Source of the DNA: Winslowiella iniecta
GTDB taxonomy: Bacteria; Pseudomonadota; Gammaproteobacteria; Enterobacterales; Enterobacteriaceae
Assembly (NCBI RefSeq): GCF_001267535.1
Contig: NZ_JRXE01000032.1
Coordinates: forward strand, 1 to 64,000
Length of the DNA: 64,000 nt
Direction of reading: 5' to 3'
Shown here one piece after another: positions 33,755 through 45,100 of the stretch (position 1 is the first letter of the stretch; the number at the start of each line of letters is the position of its first letter). The notes beneath the pieces are model-generated. The model was not told the origin of the DNA and did not search any database. It saw only the letters and a program-made list of their open reading frames with translations. The translations under genes and the position numbers were made by a program.

Positions 33755-36700
33755 ATGTCTCTCCATGATACCCTCAGTCGCACAGCGTCACCCATCAGTT
33801 CCACTGCCAACGTTCCCGGAGCCGCGGGCGGAGAAGCCAACACCGTGTCAAACGGGCTTCCACCGACCGAGATTTCCGTTTTCCCGGAAGCGGTAGTCGA
33901 ACTGGGGCATATGATTGCCGATGCCGGAAAGGCCGGGAAAGAGTGGTCGACGGAACCGGGAATTATTCGACTGCTGGGGGAGCTGCTGACGGCTCCGGCA
34001 TTCAGGGACACCCTGCAGGAAAAAACTGGCCTGGTGATGAATGCGCCTAAGCCGGAAAACAGCCCACCCACCAACATCACTGAACTGCTGCCTGAGGGCA
34101 GCCATCTAACGCCTTATCTGCTGGATCAGGTGCGTGGCTTACTGATGGAAGCCGTTGAACACAGTCAACCCACCTTCTCGCAAATTGACCATCTGCGAAA
34201 CTCGCTCTCGGACAAAGTTGATCAAAGCTTCGCGATGCTGGATGAGTACCGCAGCAAGGGATATAACAGCAAAATTCAGGCGCTGGAGCTGGAAAGCTCC
34301 GTGATTCAGTCGCTTAAAAATAGCATCAAAGTGGACGGCGGAAATCAGCGACTGGTAGAGATAGCTGAAACATTAGAAAAAGCGGTAAACAGTACGCTGG
34401 CGATCGTGTCGGCTGACGGGGATGTGCAGGCTGATGTAACCAGTTTGAAAAAGACGCTGCGCGCCCAGACCGATGTGCTGATGAAAATTGCATTTATGAT
34501 GCGGGAGCACCAAAAGCTGCCAGCAAATGCGGCGAAAAAATACCCGGAGATGGTAGAGCGCATAGCCACTGGCCTGCATGAAACGCGAAAGGAGATTAAA
34601 CAGGCTGAGGAGGTATTCAATAAAGAGCTGCGTAAATTGTTCCCGCTGTCTCAGGATGAGGGCGGGGCAAAGGCGGTGGCATTCCATGCCGGGCTGACGA
34701 ACGAAAAACTGGCCAACCTCCGTAAGGAGATGAAGAAAATTGAGCATGCGCTCCGTCCGCCCAAATCGCGCATGGAGAAACTGGAAAACCTTGATAAAAA
34801 AGCCTTCCGTTTTGTAAAGAAAGCGACCTCACCCAACGCTCTGGAAAGGCTGGAAAAGTCGATGGAGAAAGCCTGGCTTGAAACCCCGGCGATGTTCAAG
34901 GATCTGTTGCGAACCAAGGCCATTCAGGCCCGGACGCTGCCAGCAGTGGCCAGGCACGCATTAAAACTGATTGAAAACACGGTTAAAAAAGGCAACCAGG
35001 CGATCAGGCAGGCCGCAGCCGGGGTTATTGATGCGCATTCATCCCCGGTGACAAAGGCGCTGGATGCGATGGCGGGTGGGGATGCGGCGGTGCAGAAGGT
35101 CAATGGTCAGTTGCGAGTGGCTTACCATCCATTACAGGCGGCGATGAAAAAGCATCAGAATGCCGCTGAAAAGCTGCTAAATGCGGCGGAAGTGCTGGCC
35201 AGGGCGAGCTTATTATACACCCAGCCGTCGGGGGCGATAGCGTCAGTGCTGGATGGGATGGGGGAAGATGTGGGCGTCGCGTCAGTGGGGGCGGCTGCGG
35301 TGCAGAAGCTGGCGCCAGCTGTCGGAAAACCGGTTTCCAGTCAGCCGAAACTCAGCCCCGTGGAGCAGCGTGAGCAGGCGCAGAAGAAGTTCAACGAAGC
35401 ATCAGCAGCGCTGGTTGCCGCCCGCGTGGAGGTAGACGGATACTCAGATGGGTTGCGGGCGGTAGTGGCCGAGGCCCAGCAGCAACACAGTCAGCACCCT
35501 ACGCTGAACAAAAAGCTCGAGACGTTTAAAACGGATATTGAAAAAGCCGAGAAGCATTTTAGTGAAGCCGAACATGCCCTGAAAGGGGCGGTGGAGGAGA
35601 TGACGGAGACCGCACCTGGCTCAGCCTCAGCCAGCCGGTCGGCATTTAATCACGCAGCGGTAGATGCCAGAAAAGCAGATTATCGTGCGCAGGACGCGGT
35701 GCTGGAAATGGACGGGGCGATAGTCGACGCCACTGGCAGGGGAAAGGATATCTTCTCAAAGGATCAGCGCATCGCCTTACATTTTGGTGAGTATTTTAAT
35801 GACCAAAAAAAGCAGCTAATGAAGAGCGATCCCGAGTTCATGCCATGGCTGTACGATAAGATGGTTGAGGAGATTATTGATAAAAAAATCCCCGAACACT
35901 TTACCAAGGGACATGACCCGGACGGGACCATCATGCTGGCAAGAGTGAAGCAGGCGGTCAAAGACGCGGAGGCCAACACCCTGCTGAAGCCGGAAACGGT
36001 GGCTGAAGTGATGGCGAAAATACCCGGAGCAGCAGAGTTTCTGGCAAAGGCGGGCCTGAGCAGCATGGTGGGTAAAGTGGTCAGCGCCGCGGTCGACATG
36101 TCGGCCGCGCGCTTACTGTCCACGGTGCCGCGTCATTTTCTGCCGAGCATAAGTATGATTAAAGCGGCAATTCTCCCGTACGCTTACTATTCGGCCTGTA
36201 AGAATCTGAAGCAAGCGGTGATGCCGGGCCAGGGCAAACCGACCAAGGAGAAAATGGCGATAACGGCTAGCTTCACTATGCAACTGACAAAAGAACTACT
36301 AAACCTCACCTTGTCAAATCTGCCACAGCTTGTCATGGACGGCGGTTTAGCCCTGTATAACTTACAGCGGAACGGGGTAGAAAAATTCTCCTATGATCTG
36401 ATGAAAAGTGCGGTGGACAGCAGCGGTGTTGCTGCCGTGACTAAGCCGTTTTACGAATTTTATGGTGAGGGTGTCGAATCTCGTTATGAAAATCAGTTGC
36501 AGGCATTACAGACCGCGGAAGATGAGTCTTTCGCGGCGGAGCTGGCAAAATATCCGGAAAGTGAACGCGCGGAGAAATCTGTTGAGCTGAAGAAACGCCA
36601 GGATTTGGAGAATCAGGAAATTGACAAGGCGCTTGAAGGCTATCCTGAAGATCAGAAGAAAGGCCTTATCGTCCAGCTGAAGAAACAACTGGCAGAGGAA

Positions 36701-39700
36701 AATAAGAAAATTCAGGCTGAGCAGGATAAGAAACTGGAACAGCTGGTGGCAAAATTACCAAAGAGTGAAAGAGCGGAAAAATTAGCAGAGCTGAAGAAAT
36801 TGCCCACGGAGGACATGAGATTTGCTCCGCTGTTAGCCAATGTCGCGGTCAAAGACATCAAGCAGGAATTAACAGATCTGAAGGAGACGTTTGCTGAGTT
36901 TGAGACGCAACAAGCGGATCAGTTGCAGGAAACCAATAAGCAGAGAGACGAGTTAAAACATCAAATTCATGCTGAGCGTTTTAAGATCCGAAATCATCTT
37001 CAAAGCGAAGCGAAGCAGCTAAAAACCGATACCCTGAATGAACTTTCGGCCACGCTGGAAAAGATCAAGAAAAACACCACTGACCCGGTGGATAAAATCA
37101 ATCTCATCAGGATTGAGAAATCGTTATCTGAGCTTAGCAAAGTCAGTATTAACCGTAATGGCACGAGCAGTGAAGAGGATTTAGCGGCACTGAAAAAGTT
37201 GTCAGCCGATAGCCATAATATAAGCTATTACAAGACGTGGGAGGATGTTAACAAGCAGGCGGCTGATCTGGAAAATGCTCTTTTGTCCCTCGAAGATAAC
37301 ATCAAAAATAAAAGGTCTATTCGACCGGATCTGAATCTGGATAATATTGACTTTAAAGACCCCAGAGTGATGAAAATTCTCCAGACTGAATTAAAAAATG
37401 GCATAACCGATTTTCAGAATGCTGTTATGGTCAGGTTGACCACTCTTAACCCTAAGATTGCTGCAAATGAGTTTATTCAAGGGATTATTAATGATTTTCC
37501 TGAAAAGGACCGTGGCGGAATTAATACGCCTGACATTCTGCTGAAGTGGCGAAAAGGTGATGACATTGAAACTGGCTCAGTGCTTGATTGCCTGACCGGA
37601 AAGTTTGATTATCGCGATAAAAAACCGATATGGCCTGAGGGAAGCTCTAAAGCGTTCAGGCAGGCGCTAATGGGGGATGTTAATAGCTTTACGCGGAGTT
37701 TCCCCCTCGCGGGGCAAGGAGCGGATTATGATAAGGACGGTACTTCGGCCTTCCGTAATAGTGATTCTCTGTCGCACCGTTTTATTGAGTGGTATGACGA
37801 ACAACTGGATCTTATTAAGAATGAAAAAAACATCAGCATGGAGAATATGTATGAAACGGCGTTTAAGATATCCACCAAGCTATTAATTAAGGATGATAAG
37901 CTAAAGGAATTTAAGCCCGAGCTCGAAAAAGTTCTACATGGTGCAGAGAAGCCCTTTATCATGAAACTTGGCAATGGAAAGGATGATACCATCTCTGAAG
38001 TGGTTGGGATTCGTATAGGTGGTTTCGAGTGGGATACCAGACCTGCTCAGATGCTTATATGGGATTTAGCGGGTACATACCAGATAATCGATATTGGTAC
38101 CAACGGCATAACTGATAAAGATCAGCAGGACTGGATATTAAATCACATGAATGCTAAGGCGCGCCATAAATACGGCAAGCCTGAGGAGAGAGAGAAGGCA
38201 TTCTCCAGAGTACTGATGCATGATGCGCTGAATTTTTCCCGGCGAACTGAAAAAAGCATGGGTCAGGAAATGCTAGCGATGAAAATCGACCATTCCAAAG
38301 CAGATTTAGACGCCTATGTGCACACCAGTTGGGAGTTTTATCGTGATTACCTCGTTGATGCAGGATTTATCGGCGCGGATATCGTTACCGGACTGGCCAT
38401 TGGGCTACTGCCCCTGGGGCCTGTAGCTGGGATCATGGTACAAATAGCTAAATCAATGGCACTGACATACCTTAAAGATCTCACAAAAATGGAGTTCGCC
38501 GACAACCCTGAAGTGCAGGATGCTTATCGGGACGCAATACTGGCCAACCTTGTAGCCAGTCTGCTTGTTGATGGCGCATTTAACGTTGGCCCTGAAGTCG
38601 CGAAGAAGCTTTTAAAGAAAACTGTCTTACACAGATTATGGACGGATAACTGGGGATTTTTCAAGTATGTTAAAGAAGCCAAGGCGGGGGTTGTAGGTTA
38701 TCATACTGCTAATGATGTGGGAGCCAGAATTGGTGCTATTCTTGAGGCTCTGAAATCAAATGCTGAACATAATAAAGATATATTTAAAAATGCCGATGGA
38801 ATACAACCGCATAATATTGAGGCTGGCGATACGGTTGCTTCCATTGCTGAAAAATATAATATTTCACCCAGGTATATCCCATTATTAAAGTATGCCAACC
38901 AGAAAATTAAAGATTTCAATAATCTTAAAGCAGGTGAAGTATTTAATATTCCCTACGAAGCGCTCAAGTTACCTTATTTGAATGGGATGCCTTTTGCATG
39001 GAAAGAAGGAGATGTTCAGCAACCCGCATCACAACCTGAGGTCGATGTAACCTGGACACAAGACCAGGTGAAGGATTTAGAAAAATCTGTCGCAAAAGGC
39101 AGGCTATTAAATTCTCTTAAACTGAACAACCTTAAGATACCTCGATTGATGCGTGGGGCCTTCGATAACTCAAAGGAGTTAATGCCACTTGTTGCAGAAA
39201 GTCTTGAAAAGCAAGGGTTTAGTGATATCAAATATCGCGCTATCTATAGATATGATAATCAGGACGATGAGAAGCCTGCTACTCATTATGCCGTTACAGG
39301 CAAAAAATTTGGTAAAGAATATGTTTTCGATCTTGATGCCGATAAGTTTAATCCTTCGACCGGCCCACTGATCATTTCTCCGGAAGCGTGGCTGGATAAA
39401 TATCGTGACAAGAATAGTGTAAAAATTGTTCTGTTTCAGGATTTTAAAACTGGTGCTGAGGCAATAGACAGCTACGATACTTTTGAAGGTGGAGTTTCCC
39501 CACTGAGCGGTGACATAAGAGCGGTGCTGACACCAGTATGGACCGCGTATAATGCATCGTTCAGTAAGCAGCCAGAGAATAGCGAGACTTATACGGTGAA
39601 AGCAGGGGATACCCTGATGAGCATCGCCGATGAAAAATATCTGACCTACAGCCAGGTTGCCTGGTTATTACACCACTATGGTCAGTCACAAATAACTAAT

Positions 39701-41926
39701 GAGGGTAAGCTCAAAGAAGGTATGAAGTTAATTCTTCCAGAAGATGAACTGAATATTGAATATGAGAAACTTAATGATAATTCAGCATTGTTCCGACAAT
39801 TGCAGGATATCTCGCCTGCTATTGCGCCACTGTTAAACATGAAAAGCATTAACTCTAAACAGTTAATGCCATTAGTCGGTCGTTCCCTGGAAAAACTAGA
39901 CTTTACTGATATTCGTTTCCGTGCAATGTATGTCTGGCATAAACCTGGTGAAAGTGACCCTGTTACTCATTTTGCTGTTATTGGCAAAAAGGATGGCAAG
40001 GATTATCTGTTCGATCTTGAGGCCGGTAAATTGATTGACGGTCTGGAGGGGGCTTTAATCGTTTCTCCGGAAGAGTGGGAAAAAACGTACACGCCGCTGG
40101 CGAAGGAAAAACATATTATTTACACAGATTATTATACTGTGACCGATGCGCTCAATGAGTATCCGGATGAATTCTATGGCTCACCAGGCTTGTATGAAGG
40201 AGAAAAAGCGCTGCAGACGGATGCATGGCTGGAATTTAAAAAAGAACCGCTGGATGAATCCTTAGAAGTAAAAAGGAAATCTGCGGGGTGGGAAATTATT
40301 GCTAATGAGAAATTTGAGGATATTTATGTTGTCGCCAGTTACTTTAATCTTTCGGACAGTGACGTAAAAAAACTCAAGTATTCTGGCGCGACATTAAAAC
40401 CGGGCGCAGCGGTATTTATTCCTGACAGCGTGCTGACCGATGATAAACAGCAGGGCCGATTGATGGACCACTACATCAAGAGTGGCGGATTCTTGCGCGA
40501 CCTTACCACACAGAATAAAGATATTTTAACCCTGATGCAGAGCGGAAAAGATAGCTCTGGAGACCTGATGGAACCGCTTAAAAAGGCGTTGGAAAAACAG
40601 GGTTTCACTAACTTCAGCTTCCGTGGCATGGATATTTATAAAGAACATGATGTGGTCGCTTCCCAGAACCATTTTGCGGTGATAGCCGAAAAGCATGGCC
40701 AGTCTTATGTTTTCGATCTTGGTGCACATAAGTTAAAGGATATCGATCTTAAATCATTAATTTTATCTCAGGATCAGTGGGAGAAAGAGTATCAACAGAA
40801 AGCGGGTGATAAATATATCAGCTATACGGATTTCACCAGCGCGGATTTAGCTTTACAGGCTTATAGTCCGGACAGAAGAAATGAAAACTCTGATGGGGCG
40901 GCTCTGAATGATCAGTGGGTTGATCTGACATCGCCATCCTGGATGTCATCTTCGAGTTCAGAGCCATCAGTGGAAGTCCTCAATCCACGAAGTTTTTTTG
41001 AGAAGCTGGGAAAAAAGGTTAACCAATTAATGGAGCAGACGGAGAATAAATCCCGGGATTTGATGTTGACAGGATTAGGTGATGCGCTAAAAGATAATGG
41101 TGTTACCAATATAAAATATCGAGGGATTTATATATGGACCGAAAATAAACAAGTTCCTATGGCTCATTTTGTTTTGACAGGAAAACTCAACGGACAAGAC
41201 AAGATCTTCGATCCCGAAGGGGGGAAGCTGTTTAATCAACCTGGAGAGTCATATATTCTTTCACCCGACGAATGGTTGAAAAAATATCAGGAATTCGACG
41301 GTGCCACACGTATCATATTCCGTGATTATACTCACGCGGGTATGGCGGGTTTTGACTTTACAGATAATATGTTACCCAGCCCTAAATTAGAGAAGAGTGC
41401 GAATCAGTTGTCGCTCAGCGCGGCTAATTCGGATGCTATGATCAAAGATGAAGGTATTAAGGATAAAGCTTCTGATGATGATCAGTTTAAATCGTTATTC
41501 ATTGCGTTTAAAAACAATCCGGAAATAAAATCCTTAATGGAAGCAAAAGGAGACCGCTCGATAACGATGATGAGTCTTATTACTGATGAATTAAGAAAGC
41601 TAAATTATCAGGGCCTTGGCTGCCGTGCTGTATATATCTGGGATAAAAAGGATGATGGTAACAAAATAGTGGAGCCTCATTATATAGTCACAGCAATTAA
41701 AGATGGAAAAACGGTAGTGTTTGATTTTTCAACTAAATCCTTTGGTGAGGGATTCAAAGGTAAAGCCATCTCTTATGAAAGCGACTGGAAAGCGGAGTAT
41801 AGAGGATTTTTCAAAAATAAAATTATTCAAGAAGGCATTATGATGCAGCCATCGGATGCTGTGTTTTTCTCGGGTATCTCGGTCAGAGAGTCAAATACCA
41901 TGGCTGAAACTTCACCAGGGTTCTAG
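33755..41926 (+). CDS. Giant (2723-residue) putative effector with LysM and repeated His/Asp domains
   Basis: No signal peptide; the N-terminus (~1-40) is Ser/Thr/Pro-rich like a T3SS signal and resembles that of the next gene (LHDTLSRTASPISS versus LTDSLTRFLLPVSS). Residues ~110-900 are helical and shared with the paralogue, with hydrophobic patches (~765-815, ~835-870) and a DPDG motif (721-724). Residues ~905-1190 are highly charged coiled coil. The module at ~1230-1625 is shared with both other giant proteins (DKDQQDWILNHM, 1454-1465; hydrophobic stretch ~1537-1572). LysM domains lie at ~1684-1733, 1944-1996 and (degenerate) 2170-2224. Five units of ~105 residues follow or alternate: ~1805, 2033, 2266, 2432, 2598. 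CAGGAAACG precedes the start. The 3' half is AT-rich relative to the flanking core genes. Function unknown; effector status inferred. Confidence 0.85.
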   Translation: MSLHDTLSRTASPISSTANVPGAAGGEANTVSNGLPPTEISVFPEAVVELGHMIADAGKAGKEWSTEPGIIRLLGELLTAPAFRDTLQEKTGLVMNAPKPENSPPTNITELLPEGSHLTPYLLDQVRGLLMEAVEHSQPTFSQIDHLRNSLSDKVDQSFAMLDEYRSKGYNSKIQALELESSVIQSLKNSIKVDGGNQRLVEIAETLEKAVNSTLAIVSADGDVQADVTSLKKTLRAQTDVLMKIAFMMREHQKLPANAAKKYPEMVERIATGLHETRKEIKQAEEVFNKELRKLFPLSQDEGGAKAVAFHAGLTNEKLANLRKEMKKIEHALRPPKSRMEKLENLDKKAFRFVKKATSPNALERLEKSMEKAWLETPAMFKDLLRTKAIQARTLPAVARHALKLIENTVKKGNQAIRQAAAGVIDAHSSPVTKALDAMAGGDAAVQKVNGQLRVAYHPLQAAMKKHQNAAEKLLNAAEVLARASLLYTQPSGAIASVLDGMGEDVGVASVGAAAVQKLAPAVGKPVSSQPKLSPVEQREQAQKKFNEASAALVAARVEVDGYSDGLRAVVAEAQQQHSQHPTLNKKLETFKTDIEKAEKHFSEAEHALKGAVEEMTETAPGSASASRSAFNHAAVDARKADYRAQDAVLEMDGAIVDATGRGKDIFSKDQRIALHFGEYFNDQKKQLMKSDPEFMPWLYDKMVEEIIDKKIPEHFTKGHDPDGTIMLARVKQAVKDAEANTLLKPETVAEVMAKIPGAAEFLAKAGLSSMVGKVVSAAVDMSAARLLSTVPRHFLPSISMIKAAILPYAYYSACKNLKQAVMPGQGKPTKEKMAITASFTMQLTKELLNLTLSNLPQLVMDGGLALYNLQRNGVEKFSYDLMKSAVDSSGVAAVTKPFYEFYGEGVESRYENQLQALQTAEDESFAAELAKYPESERAEKSVELKKRQDLENQEIDKALEGYPEDQKKGLIVQLKKQLAEENKKIQAEQDKKLEQLVAKLPKSERAEKLAELKKLPTEDMRFAPLLANVAVKDIKQELTDLKETFAEFETQQADQLQETNKQRDELKHQIHAERFKIRNHLQSEAKQLKTDTLNELSATLEKIKKNTTDPVDKINLIRIEKSLSELSKVSINRNGTSSEEDLAALKKLSADSHNISYYKTWEDVNKQAADLENALLSLEDNIKNKRSIRPDLNLDNIDFKDPRVMKILQTELKNGITDFQNAVMVRLTTLNPKIAANEFIQGIINDFPEKDRGGINTPDILLKWRKGDDIETGSVLDCLTGKFDYRDKKPIWPEGSSKAFRQALMGDVNSFTRSFPLAGQGADYDKDGTSAFRNSDSLSHRFIEWYDEQLDLIKNEKNISMENMYETAFKISTKLLIKDDKLKEFKPELEKVLHGAEKPFIMKLGNGKDDTISEVVGIRIGGFEWDTRPAQMLIWDLAGTYQIIDIGTNGITDKDQQDWILNHMNAKARHKYGKPEEREKAFSRVLMHDALNFSRRTEKSMGQEMLAMKIDHSKADLDAYVHTSWEFYRDYLVDAGFIGADIVTGLAIGLLPLGPVAGIMVQIAKSMALTYLKDLTKMEFADNPEVQDAYRDAILANLVASLLVDGAFNVGPEVAKKLLKKTVLHRLWTDNWGFFKYVKEAKAGVVGYHTANDVGARIGAILEALKSNAEHNKDIFKNADGIQPHNIEAGDTVASIAEKYNISPRYIPLLKYANQKIKDFNNLKAGEVFNIPYEALKLPYLNGMPFAWKEGDVQQPASQPEVDVTWTQDQVKDLEKSVAKGRLLNSLKLNNLKIPRLMRGAFDNSKELMPLVAESLEKQGFSDIKYRAIYRYDNQDDEKPATHYAVTGKKFGKEYVFDLDADKFNPSTGPLIISPEAWLDKYRDKNSVKIVLFQDFKTGAEAIDSYDTFEGGVSPLSGDIRAVLTPVWTAYNASFSKQPENSETYTVKAGDTLMSIADEKYLTYSQVAWLLHHYGQSQITNEGKLKEGMKLILPEDELNIEYEKLNDNSALFRQLQDISPAIAPLLNMKSINSKQLMPLVGRSLEKLDFTDIRFRAMYVWHKPGESDPVTHFAVIGKKDGKDYLFDLEAGKLIDGLEGALIVSPEEWEKTYTPLAKEKHIIYTDYYTVTDALNEYPDEFYGSPGLYEGEKALQTDAWLEFKKEPLDESLEVKRKSAGWEIIANEKFEDIYVVASYFNLSDSDVKKLKYSGATLKPGAAVFIPDSVLTDDKQQGRLMDHYIKSGGFLRDLTTQNKDILTLMQSGKDSSGDLMEPLKKALEKQGFTNFSFRGMDIYKEHDVVASQNHFAVIAEKHGQSYVFDLGAHKLKDIDLKSLILSQDQWEKEYQQKAGDKYISYTDFTSADLALQAYSPDRRNENSDGAALNDQWVDLTSPSWMSSSSSEPSVEVLNPRSFFEKLGKKVNQLMEQTENKSRDLMLTGLGDALKDNGVTNIKYRGIYIWTENKQVPMAHFVLTGKLNGQDKIFDPEGGKLFNQPGESYILSPDEWLKKYQEFDGATRIIFRDYTHAGMAGFDFTDNMLPSPKLEKSANQLSLSAANSDAMIKDEGIKDKASDDDQFKSLFIAFKNNPEIKSLMEAKGDRSITMMSLITDELRKLNYQGLGCRAVYIWDKKDDGNKIVEPHYIVTAIKDGKTVVFDFSTKSFGEGFKGKAISYESDWKAEYRGFFKNKIIQEGIMMQPSDAVFFSGISVRESNTMAETSPGF
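39167..41854 (+). repeat. Five divergent copies of a ~105-residue His/Asp-conserved domain
   Basis: Units begin at codons ~1805, 2033, 2266, 2432 and 2598 of the giant gene. Each has an N-terminal helix with LM (KELMPLVAESLEKQGF in unit 1), a strand (YRAIY), an invariant His (H1844, H2072, H2306, H2471, H2642: THYAV, THFAV, NHFAV, AHFVL, PHYIV), G-x-x-y-x-FD with invariant Asp (D1859, D2087, D2321, D2486, D2657) and S-x-x-x-W-x-x-x-Y. LysM domains precede units 1-3. His-strand-Asp order is that of papain/transglutaminase-like folds, but no Cys occurs in the first helix of any unit. Confidence 0.85.
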
Positions 41927-41945
41927 ACACAATAATTTGTTCACT

Positions 41946-41985
41946 AAATCTGAGGTTCGAATCTAATTCACCTCAGATTTTGTTC
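41946..41985 (+). terminator. Terminator after the first giant gene
   Basis: AAATCTGAGGT / ACCTCAGATTT (11-bp perfect stem, 13-nt loop) with TTTTG at the 3' side lies 20 bp after the stop. The following ~130 bp to the next start show no gene, and the second giant gene lacks a strong ribosome site. Confidence 0.75.
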
Positions 41986-42119
41986 AACTAAAGTTCAGTG
42001 GCAGGAAGTAGAGTGTAAGGAAAGCAGAAGGAATTTCTGGAAACTGAAAGAAGCAACCATATAATTCTGCGACCTTAGGGTAATTATTTTTATCCTTAAA
42101 TGACAGATCCAGTTCTTCT

Positions 42120-45100
42120 ATGAAACTTACAGATTCTCTTACTCGCTTTTTGTTACCGGTATCATCTCCAGGGGCGCTGACTGAAAGTGTCCGTGGCGAG
42201 CGCTCCCCGATTGCTGGCGATGCCTTCAATGACGAAGACATTGCTCTTCTTGAGGAGAAAATGGCCAGCGCAGGGGAGAACTGGCATCAGGACAAGGCAT
42301 TCCTGAACCTGCTGTCAGAGGTGATGGAAAACCGTTTTATCGCAAAGGAAATTAGCAAGATAACCGGCGGGTTGGAGATTTTGCACACTGCCTTGTCGGC
42401 AACCCTTACGGAACTGACCGCTCACCAAAAGAGTGAGCTGGGTAATTACCTCACATCCCTGTACGAATCCCGTCGCCCGATGCTGAACGAGTTTCGTGAC
42501 CAGGGATATAACACCGAGTGGGAGAATCTGTCCGCGCATTTTGAGTTGCTTAAGACTCAGTTGAGTGAACTGGAAGGAGACAAGACCAGTGAGGATGTCA
42601 GAGGGGCGGTTGAAGCACTACTGCTGGCAACCGAAAAAACGCTCTCGCTGACTCCGGAAGACAAAACTGAACGCCTGGCGATGCGGCATATCGTCAAAGT
42701 GCTGATGGCGCAGAACGAAGCGCTGCTGGTGGCAGATTTCGCGATGCTGGCAGCGGGTGAGCTGTTACAACCTGAAGCAGCGGCCTCCGGGGACTACCAC
42801 CAGACTCTGGCAGGGCTGATGGACGGTTTGCGTTATGCAGAGAAAAAAATTACCAAAGCACGTAGTAAGGCGTTAAATCATCCTCTCGATATATCTGCGG
42901 ATGACAAACGCTATGCGGAGTTTGCCGGGATTGCTGGCAAGATTGGCCTGGCGGCAGAGCGTCTTGAGGCGGTCGCGAAAAAAATCAATGAGATGAAGCA
43001 CCGTCTCGATCCTCATCCGGTGCTGAATAAGATGAAAAGGTTCGGTAACCAGTTCGGTGACAAACTGCTAAGCGATGTGAAGACTGCGGCGGCTATCGCT
43101 GCCTTTACCCCTGCGGGACAGGTGAAACTGGATAAAGGGCTGGCAGGACTGGATAAGGGCATAGATAAACTGCAGATGGGAGCAGCGACGGCGGCGACGG
43201 CGTTAAAGGCCGTCCCGGACGTCGTCGTTAACATCGCGAAAGCTCTGCCCGGCGGGGTTCGGCAGGTGGGCGCTGGATTAAAAAGCCAGGGAGAAAAAGC
43301 GGCAACGGGAGTAGAGAAAGCGCTCATCCACAGCTTAACCGGGCCTGACCGTACGTTAATTCCTGAATCACCCCAGGAGAGAGCAGTAAATGAAAAGCTC
43401 AGGGTGACGGTCAGGCCGTTACTGGTCGCAATGGAGCGGTATCAGCGGGCATCAGGCAAGATGATGGAGTCCTGTTATCAGCTGGATAAGCATCTCACCT
43501 GGAGTCAGGTGCCAGAAAGTACCGATAAAACAGTGCAGTCGGCAGTGCGCAAGGCACCGGCTGCGACAGCCGTGAGGACAGCGGAAAAGGCTGGCGCGAA
43601 GGAGACTGCGCAGAGAGAGTTGCGCGAAGTTGCCGCTGTGACAGCCGCAAAGAAACTGGAAAAGGCAGCCACGAAGAAGCAGGAAAAGGCTGAGTTGAAA
43701 GAAAATGCGCTGGCGGTGTTGCGTGAGATGTCAGCATCGATGTCCGGCGCGCTGGCGGAAACAGACCTGCACGCCGGAAAGCTGGGAGACAGGCTGGTGA
43801 AAATGAAAAAACAGCACCCAGCGCAGGCGCTAAAGTTAGACATTTTTCAGCAGCAAATTGATAAACAAGTAAAGCGATTCCGTTCAGCGGCCCAGCAACT
43901 GGAGCGTGCTGTGCAAGACGCGAGCGACACGACAGACAAGGTCGTGTTCAGCAAGGCATTTGCCGAGGCCAGTCGCGCGGTTTTCAGTGTCGTGGGCGCG
44001 GTGGGGAAAATCGAGCTGGCCGTCACGGAAGCCACCGGGAAGAACTTAGATCTCTTCTCTCTTGATACACGCATTGCACTCGATCTGGGCGTTTTTTGTC
44101 ACGATTTCTTGCAGGATGCACTACGGCAAGATCCCGATACAGACCTGGAGATGTTAAAAGAGGTTATCACGGAGTTATTCATTAACCAGATTGCCGATGA
44201 TTTCAGCAAAGGTGCTGACCCGGACGGCCATATTATGGTTGGCAGGGCGGTAGAAGCCTTTATCGGGGCGATTGATGGCAACCTGCTACGCCCGCGCACG
44301 ACAGCAGACGTGTTAGCAAAGACTCTGACACCATTAGACTATCTGGCGAAAACCGGGCACAAAACCCTGATTGGGCAGCTGACTTTTGCTGCAGTAGAGG
44401 GGTCACTGACAAGGCTTATCTCCTTCCTGCCGCGTAATATTATTATACCAAACCTGAGTGTTCTGAAGGCGATGGCGGCGCCCGCCACCCTCTGGTTCGC
44501 CTACAAGGAATTGATGGCAACACTGATGCCAGGCGATCCATTCCCGATTAAAGAGTTTAAGCAACTGGTGAAGAGACGTGCCGTTATAGCGTCTATTCAG
44601 GCTCTGAAGTTTCTTCTGCCGAAAGCGCTGAAATCCGGCATGTCAGCGGGCTTAACCGCGTATGCCCTTTCTCGCGAAGGGGTGGCTAATGTTGCAAGCA
44701 ACGTATTGAAACAGGCACCGCAGGATCTGACCTGGGCGGGTATCTGGCAAGGAGGAATAAAAGGGGTCAACGCGGTGACAGCCCGTTCCGGTGAAAATAA
44801 ATTAAATGAACTGGTCGGGAAAATTAATACAGGGCAAGCCGGTGATCATGAAACCAGAGAGCTGCACGCTCTGCTGAAAAAAGGCGGAGGCAGCGACGAG
44901 GAGATAACGGCTTACATTACTTATCTGAAAGCCGTGGCTGCCAGCGAAAATGAACTGCCTGATCTGCTTGCGCGCATAAAAAAAGAGGGGCCTGCCGACC
45001 AGGATATTAGCCGGCTTCGTACTCTGCTGAATCAACGGGGTGTCAGCGACAGGGATATCAATGATCTGCTTGCGCGCATAAAAAAAACCGGGGTTAGCGA

